Of a stretch of DNA of 17,788 nucleotides, positions 7,815 to 14,536 are shown piece after piece (the stretch's first letter is position 1; each line of letters starts with the position of its first letter). The position numbers and the translations under genes were made by a program. Below the pieces are notes generated by a model. That model was not told the origin of the DNA, searched no databases, and saw nothing but the letters and a program-made list of their open reading frames with translations. This DNA is from JBPOIS01 sp052034295 (lineage in GTDB: Bacteria > Pseudomonadota > Gammaproteobacteria > Pseudomonadales > Moraxellaceae), in the NCBI GenBank assembly GCA_052034295.1, contig JBPOIS010000067.1:1-17788 (forward strand), in the 5' to 3' direction.

Positions 7815-8852
7815 ATGACCGATACACGTTTTGCCGAATTGCACCAGTGGGTGCGCCAGAACCTGAACCAGCCGGAGGCTGAGCTGGTGCCGCTGGCCGG
7901 TGATGCCAGTTTTCGCCGTTATTTCCGCGCCAGCGCACAGGGACGCACCTGGATGGTGATGGATGCGCCACCGCCGCAGGAGGATTGTCAGCCCTTTGTG
8001 GCGCTGCAGTCCTGGCTGGCGGCCCAGCAGGTGCGGGTGCCGGCGCTGCTGGCGGCTGATCTGGCGCGTGGTTTTGTGCTGCTGGAGGATCTGGGCAACA
8101 CGCTGCTGTCGCAGGTGATTCAGGCTGACAATGCCTCGGCGCTGTACAGTCAGGCGATGAACCAGCTGATTCATTTGCAGAAGGCCGCACTGCCTCCCGC
8201 ACTGCCGGAGTACGACGCCGCACGGCTGATGGCTGAGCTGCGCCTGTTTGACCAGTGGTTTTTGCCGGCATTGCTGCAGCTTACCCTGAGCCCCGAGGAG
8301 CAGGCCCTGCTGGAACAGACGTACCAGTTGCTGATTGACAGTGCGCTGGAGCAGCCGCAGGTGCTGGTGCACCGGGATTTTCATGCCCGCAACCTGATGG
8401 TGCTGGATCAGGAGGCCGCGCTGGGGATCATTGATTTTCAGGATGCCGTGGCCGGGCCGGTCACCTACGATCTGGTGTCACTGCTGCGCGATGCCTATGT
8501 GGCCTGGCCGGATGAGCTGGTGCGCGGCTGGGTGCACCTGTATTGGCAGCGGGCGCAGATTGCCGGGCTGATGCCTGCCGTGGCTGAGCGGACGGTGCAG
8601 CGCTGGTTTGACTGGATGGGGGCACAGCGCCACCTGAAGGTGCTGGGGATTTTTGTGCGGCTGAGTGTCCGTGACGGCAAACATGGCTATCTGGGCGACC
8701 TGCACCGGGTGCTGGCGTACCTGCTGGCGGAGTGTCGCCCCTATCCAGAGCTGGGGGCCTTTGTGGCCTGGCTGGAGCAACGGGTGCAGCCGGTGTTTGC
8801 CGAGCGTCTGGCGCAGCGGCTGGATGCTCTCGCACAGGGCCAGCAGCCATGA
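7815..8852 (+). CDS. amgK: N-acetylmuramate/N-acetylglucosamine anomeric kinase AmgK
   Basis: Phosphorylates MurNAc (and GlcNAc) at the anomeric C1 position, the first ATP-using step of the peptidoglycan-recycling shortcut that bypasses de novo UDP-MurNAc synthesis. The 345-aa protein has the aminoglycoside-phosphotransferase fold. The N-lobe contains LAGDASFRRYFR; the catalytic loop is HRDFHARN with Asp188, and the metal-binding IDFQD has Asp207, followed by the AGPVTYDL segment typical of this family. The start is ATG 7815 with AAGGGA 7 bases upstream. An in-frame GTG at 7791 is possible but lacks an SD. The open frame reaching further upstream overlaps lptD and is not credible. The stop overlaps murU by ATGA, indicating translational coupling. 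Cytosolic. The identity rests on the family motifs plus adjacent murU. Confidence 0.93.
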   Translation: MTDTRFAELHQWVRQNLNQPEAELVPLAGDASFRRYFRASAQGRTWMVMDAPPPQEDCQPFVALQSWLAAQQVRVPALLAADLARGFVLLEDLGNTLLSQVIQADNASALYSQAMNQLIHLQKAALPPALPEYDAARLMAELRLFDQWFLPALLQLTLSPEEQALLEQTYQLLIDSALEQPQVLVHRDFHARNLMVLDQEAALGIIDFQDAVAGPVTYDLVSLLRDAYVAWPDELVRGWVHLYWQRAQIAGLMPAVAERTVQRWFDWMGAQRHLKVLGIFVRLSVRDGKHGYLGDLHRVLAYLLAECRPYPELGAFVAWLEQRVQPVFAERLAQRLDALAQGQQP

Positions 8853-9532
8853 AAGCCATGATTCTGGCCGCCGGGCTGGGCACCCGCCTGCGCCCGCTGA
8901 CCCTGACCACCCCAAAACCCCTGCTGGCGGTGGGCGGCCAGCCGTTGATCGTCTGGCACTTGCAGCAGCTGTCCCGGCTGGGCATTCAGGAGGTGGTGAT
9001 CAACACCGCCTGGCTGGGGGAGCGCCTGCATGAGGCACTGGGGGATGGCCACCCCTGGGGCCTGCGCATCCGCTGGTCGGATGAGTCCGAACCGCTGGAA
9101 ACCGCTGGCGGGCTGGTGCAGGCACTGCCGCTGCTGGGCGATGCGCCGTTTTTGCTGGTCAATGGCGATGTCTGGAGCCGGTTTGATCTGGGGCAGTTGC
9201 AGGCCCCGCTGGGCGATGATCTGGCCCGGCTGGTGCTGGTGGACAATCCGCCCCAGCACCCGCAGGGGGACTTTTTCCTGATGGGCGGTCGGGTGGTTGC
9301 CGAGCCGCCAGCGGTTGCGGCATCGCGGCTGACGTTTGCTGGATTCAGCCTGATCAGTCCAAATCTGCTGGCCGGTCTGGCCCCCGGCAAGCGACCCCTG
9401 GCACCGCTGCTGCGTCAAGCCATGGCGGCAGGGCGGGTGAGCGGGCTGCACTGCACCCAGCCGTGGGTGGACGTGGGCACGCCTGAGCGGCTGGCCCAGC
9501 TGGATCAGGCCATCCGGGCCGGAGAGGTGTGA
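8849..9532 (+). CDS. murU: N-acetylmuramate alpha-1-phosphate uridylyltransferase MurU
   Basis: Transfers UMP from UTP to MurNAc-1-phosphate, giving UDP-MurNAc and completing the step begun by AmgK. The 227-aa protein is a single nucleotidyltransferase domain. The N-terminal signature AAGLGTRLRPLT (7-18) is followed by Lys23 in TPKP, and the metal-binding Asp107 lies in VNGDVW. The C-terminal WVDVGTPERL is typical of sugar-phosphate nucleotidyltransferases. There is no hexapeptide acyltransferase extension, which fits MurU rather than GlmU-like enzymes. The start is ATG 8849, overlapping the amgK stop by 4 bases; the open frame further upstream is internal to amgK. A GGAGAGG at its 3' end serves the next gene. 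This pathway is known to give Pseudomonas intrinsic fosfomycin resistance; the same effect here is an inference. Confidence 0.94.
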   Translation: MKAMILAAGLGTRLRPLTLTTPKPLLAVGGQPLIVWHLQQLSRLGIQEVVINTAWLGERLHEALGDGHPWGLRIRWSDESEPLETAGGLVQALPLLGDAPFLLVNGDVWSRFDLGQLQAPLGDDLARLVLVDNPPQHPQGDFFLMGGRVVAEPPAVAASRLTFAGFSLISPNLLAGLAPGKRPLAPLLRQAMAAGRVSGLHCTQPWVDVGTPERLAQLDQAIRAGEV

Positions 9533-9534
9533 AC

Positions 9535-10206
9535 ATGCTGGACTGGATTCGTGACAGCCTGCACTGGCTGACCAGTGAACAGGGCTTGCTGGCGCTGCTG
9601 CTGGCGCACTGGTTCAAAGGTGTGCTGGTGCTGGCGCTGGTGATTTTCTGTGAAACCGGGCTGGTGGTGTTGCCATTTTTGCCGGGGGATTCACTGCTGT
9701 TCCTCGCGGGGACCATGCTGGCGGCGGCGCAGGTGAACCTGCTCTGGCCGGTGCTGATCCTCTGGGCCGCGGCAGTGCTGGGCGACTGGGTGAATTATCA
9801 GGTGGGCAGCTCCAGCCTGTCCCAGCGGCTGCTGGCGCGTGGGCTGATCCGTCCGGCCCATCTGGAAAAAACCCGTGACTACTTTGACCGCCATGGCGGC
9901 ATGACCATTGTGGTGGCGCGCTTCGTGCCGATCGTGCGCACACTGGCGCCGTTTGTGGCAGGCCTGTCGGGCATGAGTCGCCGACAGTTTTTGCGCTACA
10001 ACCTGATCGGGGGCCTGCTGTGGGTGGGCAGCCTGCTGACGCTGGGCTATTTGCTGGGACAGTTGCCCATCATCAAGCAAAACCTGCGCTGGGTGTCGCT
10101 GGGCATCATTGTGCTGTCGGTGCTGCCGATCATCCATCAGGTGATCCAGGAGTGGCGCTACCAGCGCCAGCTGCGCCAGTCACCACCTTCAGAACCGCAG
10201 GCCTGA
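9535..10206 (+). CDS. DedA-family inner-membrane protein
   Basis: Polytopic membrane protein of the DedA/SNARE-associated superfamily. Some members flip undecaprenyl phosphate or phospholipids across the inner membrane and support proton homeostasis and antibiotic resistance. The 223-aa protein has hydrophobic segments at about 20-65, 72-92, 138-155 and 160-200. It has family motifs ETGLVVLPFLPGDSLL near the first re-entrant helix, GDWVNYQVG, and the C-terminal signature ARFVPIVRTLAPFVAG containing the essential arginines. The start is ATG 9535, with GGAGAGG seven bases upstream; GTG 9529 is too close to that SD. Only two bases separate it from the murU stop. Its position behind amgK-murU would fit recycling of the lipid carrier used for peptidoglycan, which is inference. 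Its 3' end overlaps the convergent TerD-like gene by 18 bases. Confidence 0.92.
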   Translation: MLDWIRDSLHWLTSEQGLLALLLAHWFKGVLVLALVIFCETGLVVLPFLPGDSLLFLAGTMLAAAQVNLLWPVLILWAAAVLGDWVNYQVGSSSLSQRLLARGLIRPAHLEKTRDYFDRHGGMTIVVARFVPIVRTLAPFVAGLSGMSRRQFLRYNLIGGLLWVGSLLTLGYLLGQLPIIKQNLRWVSLGIIVLSVLPIIHQVIQEWRYQRQLRQSPPSEPQA

Positions 10207-10839
10207 CAACTGGGCCTGCACCATCGTGGCCAACTCGGCCAGTGAATCGAGCTGGCCCGGCAGCAGCATCCGGGTCAGCAGCCACTGCGCTGGATCAGCC
10301 GGACTGCGGTCCAGCCGGGCCACCACCAGCGTGTTGCCCTCGCGCTGGGTGGGCAGCAACACCTGCAAGAATTCCTGCCCCTGTCCATCGCGCTGCCGCG
10401 CAAACAGCCGGCAATGGGCCGCACTCAGGTCGCTGAACTGGTGCCCGGTCGAAATCCCCACCGCCAGCCAGACCGAGGCCACCGCAGGACTGACCCGGTC
10501 CAGATCCAGCTCGATGGTTTCCAGATCTTCCAGCGGTGCGGGCTGCAGGGATTCACTGGCCTGTCCGGCCACCCGGTCGCCCTGATGGCGGATGGCGTCA
10601 TCCTGGGAACGCACCTGCCGGTACCACACCTGATCGAGGCACTGGCCCTGATCGCTGAGCAGCAGGGCTGCCAGATCGACATCAATCGGCGTGTCGCGGC
10701 CCAGCACCGTGTCGAGAAAACCCACGGGCTGGGCTTCCAGTCGCCAGCCAGCCCCCAGGCACAGCCGGGGGGTGGGCAGGGGCTCAGCCAGCCACAGCGC
10801 AGGGGCCAGGCCGGGAGGGGTATCCAGGGGATCGGTCAT
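10189..10839 (-). CDS. TerD-like (tellurium-resistance family) protein
   Basis: A 216-aa cytosolic protein with the TerD-domain pattern: CLGAGWR (27-33), IDVDLAALLL (52-61, matching the family FDLDASAFLL), a Trp-Tyr strand followed by RSQDDAIRHQGD (77-88), ETIELDLDRV (107-116) and VWLAVGI (123-129). TerD domains bind calcium and occur in stress and phage-defence clusters of uncertain mechanism. The acidic loop after GDR is degenerate here (GQASESLQP in place of a run of acidic residues), so calcium binding may be reduced. A ~20-residue Pro-rich N-terminal tail and a longer C-terminus make it larger than the usual ~190 aa. Its ATG overlaps the stop of the WYL regulator by ATGA, so the two are co-expressed. 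None of the other ter genes (terB, terC, terZ, terE) is nearby. The family call is moderately strong; the function is unknown. Confidence 0.75.
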   Translation of the reverse strand: MTDPLDTPPGLAPALWLAEPLPTPRLCLGAGWRLEAQPVGFLDTVLGRDTPIDVDLAALLLSDQGQCLDQVWYRQVRSQDDAIRHQGDRVAGQASESLQPAPLEDLETIELDLDRVSPAVASVWLAVGISTGHQFSDLSAAHCRLFARQRDGQGQEFLQVLLPTQREGNTLVVARLDRSPADPAQWLLTRMLLPGQLDSLAELATMVQAQLSGLRF

Positions 10840-11945
10840 GACTGTGCTCCGGAATCAGGGGAAAGACCAGCCGGGGGGGCAGTGGTCAGCGGATAGTCGT
10901 CTCCGCCGACCCGTTCAGCCAACACTTCAGGCTGCAGCACCTGCACCGACTGGCCAAACCCGCGCAGCCACCACACCAGCTGCGCCGTGAGCGGTACGGT
11001 GGCGGACAGGGTCAGGAAATCATCGTCCTCGCTGAGCACCTGCTGGTCCTCGCTGAGCGGACACTCCAGCACACTGTGGGCGGCTGGACGGCGGAAGCGC
11101 AGCAGCACCTGCCGGGGGGCACCATCGTCCTGTCCGGCACCAAAGCCAAACCCCAGTGCGCCACTGCGCAGGTATTCATCCAGACTGAACTGCTCGGGCC
11201 GCTCGGTTTTTTGCGGCAGTACCTCTGCTGCACTAAAACGGTGCAGGGCGAACATGCGCACCGTCTCGGGAATGTCATGGCGGGTGCAGATCAGGTAAAT
11301 GATTGCCCCACGCTGTACCAGCCCGAGGGGGTTGAGGATATATTCCTTGCCGGCGCCAGAACGCGCCCGGCCCTGATAGCGGGTACTGAGCTGGCGGTCC
11401 TGCAGCAAGGCTTCATAAATGGCCTGCTGGGCGTTGCGGTTGATGCGTGGTGGAATGAGCGGCTGGGTGGGTGGAATGATGCGCACCCGGTTCAGCCACT
11501 GGCGTACGTTATTGCGTTCCACCGACAGGCTGCGCCGGGCCAGATCGAACCAGGGCCGCATTTCGGCCAGCAGGCTGGGCGGCATCAAGTGACGCAGATG
11601 CTCCTCAACCATCATGAAGGTGACCGCCTGTGAGCTGCTCATGTGCGGCAGGCTCTGCACCGGGGCGTCGGCCTGCCAGCGCCAGCCCTGCGGGACTTCA
11701 TGGTTGCTTTCGATGGGAAAGCGCTGGGCCAGCTGGTTCAGATCGCGCTGGATGGTCCTCAGGCTGACCGAGATGCCCTCACGCTGCAGCTGTTCCTGCA
11801 GCTGGCGGGTGCCGGTCCATTTGCCGGTGGACAGGCGTGACAGCAGCTGCCACTGGCGATGGAGGCCACTGGCGGTTTCCTTGTCTCTGGATTCGTCTCT
11901 GGGATCGACCCCCATCGCGGCGGTCAGTGCAGGTTGTTCCGGCAT
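10836..11945 (-). CDS. WYL-domain helix-turn-helix transcriptional regulator
   Basis: Predicted DNA-binding regulator of the DeoR-like HTH plus WYL class, 369 aa. The N-terminal winged HTH covers about residues 28-90, with the recognition-helix segment SLRTIQRDLNQL (61-72). A WYL domain covers roughly 165-245, where the signature position reads IIYLICTRH rather than WYL, followed by the FALHRF strand. A C-terminal WCX-type extension (about 275-345) includes PRQVLLRF and VWWLRGFG. WYL domains sense ligands, in studied cases often nucleic acids or nucleotides. The start is ATG 11945 with AAGGA 8 bases upstream. It is coupled by ATGA to the TerD-like gene, and is divergent from the Anbu operon across 426 bp. 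Regulation of itself, of terD or of the Anbu operon is plausible but unproven. Confidence 0.88.
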   Translation of the reverse strand: MPEQPALTAAMGVDPRDESRDKETASGLHRQWQLLSRLSTGKWTGTRQLQEQLQREGISVSLRTIQRDLNQLAQRFPIESNHEVPQGWRWQADAPVQSLPHMSSSQAVTFMMVEEHLRHLMPPSLLAEMRPWFDLARRSLSVERNNVRQWLNRVRIIPPTQPLIPPRINRNAQQAIYEALLQDRQLSTRYQGRARSGAGKEYILNPLGLVQRGAIIYLICTRHDIPETVRMFALHRFSAAEVLPQKTERPEQFSLDEYLRSGALGFGFGAGQDDGAPRQVLLRFRRPAAHSVLECPLSEDQQVLSEDDDFLTLSATVPLTAQLVWWLRGFGQSVQVLQPEVLAERVGGDDYPLTTAPPAGLSPDSGAQS

Positions 11946-12023
11946 CTGGCATGTCCTTGGGGCCGGTCGCCCCGTGTGTTTTTGCAGCCCCTATGCGTCC
12001 AGGGGCCTGGCTTTTGAGGGTCT

Positions 12024-12051
12024 AAAGTAGCACGAAAACGCCGCTGGACAA
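12024..12051 (-). promoter_or_regulatory. Candidate promoter of the WYL-terD unit
   Basis: On the minus strand TTGTCC (12051-12046) and TACTTT (12029-12024) are separated by 16 bp, about 80 to 105 bases before the WYL start codon. The hexamers match the sigma-70 consensus at roughly four positions each. The -35 overlaps an inverted repeat. Confidence 0.35.
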
Positions 12052-12062
12052 CAGCAGTCCAG
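12044..12062. promoter_or_regulatory. Inverted repeat, possible operator of the WYL regulator
   Basis: CTGGAC (12044-12049), 7-base spacer, GTCCAG (12057-12062): a perfect 6-bp dyad over the predicted -35 of the WYL gene. The half-site TCCAGG recurs at 11998-12003. Binding by the WYL regulator itself is an inference from position only. Confidence 0.35.
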
Positions 12063-12318
12063 GCCCATCAGGCGACAGTCTTTGACGCAGCTAATCGGCC
12101 GGCAGGCCCTGTTTTTTCAGGGTTCCAAACACCCTGGTGGCTATGGCCGGTCACAAATCTCTCTCAAAACCACCGCGCTTGACTGCAGGGGATTGCAGAT
12201 CCGCTGATCTTTTCTACAAAAACGCCGTAGGCACTGGCCTGTTACCCCTTCCACAATGCCTGCACAGGCCGGATGAGGGCGCTGGATGGCCCCTGCCACT
12301 GTGCTGTTTTCATCAAAA

Positions 12319-12334
12319 TGGCTTCAATTTTGCA
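12319..12334 (+). promoter_or_regulatory. Sigma-54 (RpoN) -24/-12 promoter of the Anbu operon
   Basis: TGGC (12319-12322) and TTGCA (12330-12334) have the exact GG-N10-GC spacing of RpoN promoters and match both conserved blocks of TGGCAC-N5-TTGCA; only the less conserved ACG after TGGC differs. Transcription would start near 12345, leaving a ~27-nt leader that contains the AGAGG ribosome site of the ATP-grasp gene. It is on the right strand and directly before the first gene. A 6-bp dyad CAAAAT / ATTTTG (12314-12319, 12327-12332) overlaps it. I see no clear NtrC enhancer sequence upstream. Confidence 0.62.
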
Positions 12335-12371
12335 TGTTTGAGATCACCATCAGGCGATCAAGAGGCTGGTT

Positions 12372-13916
12372 ATGTCATTTGCTGTGGTAGCCCCCAGTAC
12401 CGGGCCAATGTCCCCCACGTCTGCCGCCCTGTGCCCTGCACCGGATGCCGTGGGCCTGCTCAGTGGCTATGGCGCCAAGGCCAGTGCGGCCGGGTCTGTG
12501 CCGTATGATGAATTGCTGGATGGCGGGGGCCAGCCGCGTACCGGCTGTCAGGCGGTGGTGGACTGGCTGCAACAGCAGACCACTGGACAGCTTCAGCAGC
12601 TGCATCAGGCGGCGGCAGGGCATTTTTTGCGTGAGGGGATCACCTTCACGGTGTACACCGATGCCAGCAACACCGAACGCAGCATTCCCTTTGACCTGAT
12701 TCCACGCATCATTGCCGCCCGTGAATGGCAGGTGCTGGAGCGCGGCTGTACCCAGCGCATCCGCGCCCTGAATGCTTTTTTGCACGACATCTACCATGGC
12801 CAGGACATCCTGCGTGCCGGGGTGGTGCCGATACAGCAGGTGCTGGGCAATGAAGGCTATCAGCCGTGGATGATCGGGGTGGACCTGCCGGGCCAGACCT
12901 ATGCCCAGATCAGCGGTATTGATCTGGTGCGCAATCATGAAGGCCAGTATTACGTGCTGGAGGACAATCTGCGTACCCCTTCCGGGGTGTCGTACCTGAT
13001 TGAAGGACGCCGCATCAGCGAGCAGGTGCTGGGCAGTGTCCTGCAGCACCTTCCGGTCCGGCCGGTGGACGTGTACCCGCAGCTGCTGCGGCAGACCCTG
13101 TCGGAGTGTGCCTTTGCCGGGGAGGACGAGCCGCTGATCGTGGTGCTGACGCCGGGGCGCTTCAACAGTGCCTATTTTGAACATGCCTTTCTGGCGCGGG
13201 AAATGCAGGTGCCGCTGGTGACTGGATCGGACCTGTACGTGGACCGGGGCTGTGTATACCTGAAATCCGTGGCGGGTCCCCGGCGCGTCGGGGTGATTTA
13301 CCGGCGCGTGGATGATCCTTTCCTGGACCCGCTGGCATTCAAGCCGGATTCGATGCTGGGGGTGCCGGGACTGATGGCAGCCTATCGGGCCGGTCAGGTG
13401 GCCATTGTCAATGCGCCGGGCACCGGCATTGCTGATGACAAGTCGATCTATCCGTATGTGGAAAACATGATTGAGTTTTATCTGGGCGAAAAACCCATCC
13501 TGAATAACGTGCCCACCCACCAGTGCCGCAAGCCCGAAGACCTGGCGTATGTGCTGGCCCACCTGTCCGAGCTGGTGGTGAAGGAAACCCAGGGCTCTGG
13601 CGGCTATGGGATGCTGGTCGGACCAGCGGCCACGCAGGAAGAGCTGAACACTTTCCGGGCGCTGATTGAGGCCAATCCGGACCAGTATATCGCCCAGCCC
13701 ACCCTGTCGCTGTCTACGTGTCCGACGCTGGTCGAGCAGGGGATCGCGCCCCGGCACATTGACCTGCGGCCCTTTGTGCTCAGCAGTCCGGAAGCGGTAC
13801 GGGTGCTGCCCGGCGGCCTCACCCGTGTGGCCCTGCGCGAGGGTTCACTGGTGGTGAATTCCTCACAGGGCGGCGGGGTGAAAGACACCTGGGTCCTGTC
13901 CGGAGATGCCTCATGA
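12372..13916 (+). CDS. Circularly permuted ATP-grasp type 2 protein (DUF404/DUF407)
   Basis: Predicted ATP-dependent carboxylate-amine ligase, 514 aa, COG2308 type, and the first gene of the Anbu operon. Characteristic segments in order are FTVYTD (about 92-97), PFDLIPRII, VLEDNLRTPSGVSYLIEGR-like (about 195-213), TPGRFNSAYFEH (about 260), NAPGTGIADDKSIYPYVEN (about 353), VKETQGSGGYGM (glycine-rich ATP loop, about 401) and the C-terminal NSSQGGGVKDTWVL. All the blocks I expect for the family are present. The start is ATG 12372 with AGAGG six bases upstream; the first ~35 residues are poorly conserved and an internal ATG (residue 13) is possible. The stop overlaps the alpha-E gene by ATGA. The substrate is unknown; peptide-bond or amide ligation on a peptide-like metabolite has been proposed for the family. 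Confidence 0.92.
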   Translation: MSFAVVAPSTGPMSPTSAALCPAPDAVGLLSGYGAKASAAGSVPYDELLDGGGQPRTGCQAVVDWLQQQTTGQLQQLHQAAAGHFLREGITFTVYTDASNTERSIPFDLIPRIIAAREWQVLERGCTQRIRALNAFLHDIYHGQDILRAGVVPIQQVLGNEGYQPWMIGVDLPGQTYAQISGIDLVRNHEGQYYVLEDNLRTPSGVSYLIEGRRISEQVLGSVLQHLPVRPVDVYPQLLRQTLSECAFAGEDEPLIVVLTPGRFNSAYFEHAFLAREMQVPLVTGSDLYVDRGCVYLKSVAGPRRVGVIYRRVDDPFLDPLAFKPDSMLGVPGLMAAYRAGQVAIVNAPGTGIADDKSIYPYVENMIEFYLGEKPILNNVPTHQCRKPEDLAYVLAHLSELVVKETQGSGGYGMLVGPAATQEELNTFRALIEANPDQYIAQPTLSLSTCPTLVEQGIAPRHIDLRPFVLSSPEAVRVLPGGLTRVALREGSLVVNSSQGGGVKDTWVLSGDAS

Positions 13917-14536
13917 CTTCTGTCCTGTCGTTGCGAACTGCGTTTAACCTGTTCTGGCTGGGGCGCTACATGGGCCGGCTGGAAGGGCTGTGTGAGCTAC
14001 AGCCGCTCACCGATGACCGGCGCGCGGCCCGGTTCGCACAGGCATTTGCCCTGCCGGCGTGGAATGCCGAAACCCTGCACTGGCTGCTGCATGAGCCCAC
14101 CCAGCCGGTGTCGATTCTGGCCAGCCTGCAGGCCATCCAGTGCAACACCCAGGAGGTGCGCGGCTGCCTGTCGCGTTCGGCCTATCGGGTGCTGCAGCAG
14201 CTGTGGCGCCTGTATGAGGTGGACAATCCAGACTATTGCCCGCTGCTCGGGCAGGCCTGTGAGCACCTGCAGCAAGCGCTGCCGGAGCTGGAGCGGACGT
14301 TCTGGCAACTCGGACTGCTGGTCGAACGGCTGGATCGGTCGCTGCGTCTGCACGAGTCCGGTCAGGCGTCCGTGCAGGCCCTGCAGGCTCTGGTGAAAAA
14401 ACTGCCTCCCGGCTGGGCGGTGATCGGCCAGCAGGTGGATCAGCTCGGTGAAGCCCCGGCAGATGCCAATGTGTTTTATGCGCTGTGCCATGAGCTGGAT
14501 GAGCTGTTTGCGGAGGGCCCTGCAGCATGTTGCTGA
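13913..14536 (+). CDS. Short alpha-E domain (DUF403) protein
   Basis: All-helical partner protein of the ATP-grasp/Anbu system, 207 aa, biochemical role unknown. The N-terminus VLSLRTAFNLFWLGRYMGRLEG matches, in relaxed form, the family opening in which a WxxRYxERAE motif is typical; here it reads WLGRYMGRLEG, so the usual acidic ERAE is altered. The rest is Leu/Gln/Glu-rich helix, including LRLHESG and a C-terminal FYALCHELDEL. The family norm is about 300 residues, so this is roughly a third shorter. It is coupled on both sides (ATGA with the ATP-grasp gene, 10-base overlap with the transglutaminase gene), and no frameshifted remainder is seen, so the shortening looks natural. The assignment relies on the N-terminal motif plus position in the operon. 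Confidence 0.8.
   Translation: MTSVLSLRTAFNLFWLGRYMGRLEGLCELQPLTDDRRAARFAQAFALPAWNAETLHWLLHEPTQPVSILASLQAIQCNTQEVRGCLSRSAYRVLQQLWRLYEVDNPDYCPLLGQACEHLQQALPELERTFWQLGLLVERLDRSLRLHESGQASVQALQALVKKLPPGWAVIGQQVDQLGEAPADANVFYALCHELDELFAEGPAACC

Larger units (their letters stand above)
11946..12371. other. 426-bp gene-free regulatory region between WYL gene and Anbu operon
   Basis: No credible gene on either strand. It is less GC-rich than its surroundings, especially 12115-12240 and 12300-12350. It holds the sigma-54 element, the candidate WYL promoter and its inverted repeat, all listed separately. Other small dyads are: CCAGG-GG-CCTGG (11999-12010); CCCTG-TTTTTT-CAGGG (12107-12122), whose right arm can instead pair with ACCCTG (12131-12136); AGATC-CGCT-GATCT (12197-12210) followed by TTTC; and GCCTG-CA-CAGGC (12258-12269). 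The last lies about 50 bp before the sigma-54 element. The length and dyad density suggest several bound regulators or a small untranslated RNA, but I cannot define one. Confidence 0.7.

Noticed and set aside
7687..8271. 195-codon upstream extension of the lptD frame
   Set aside because: It is antisense to amgK, of Pro/Ala-rich low complexity, and lies before a clear signal peptide. Open antisense frames are common at high GC.
12179..12220. Sigma-70 promoter starting at TTGACT (12179-12184)
   Set aside because: No acceptable -10 at 15-19 bp; the nearest TACAAA is 30 bp away.
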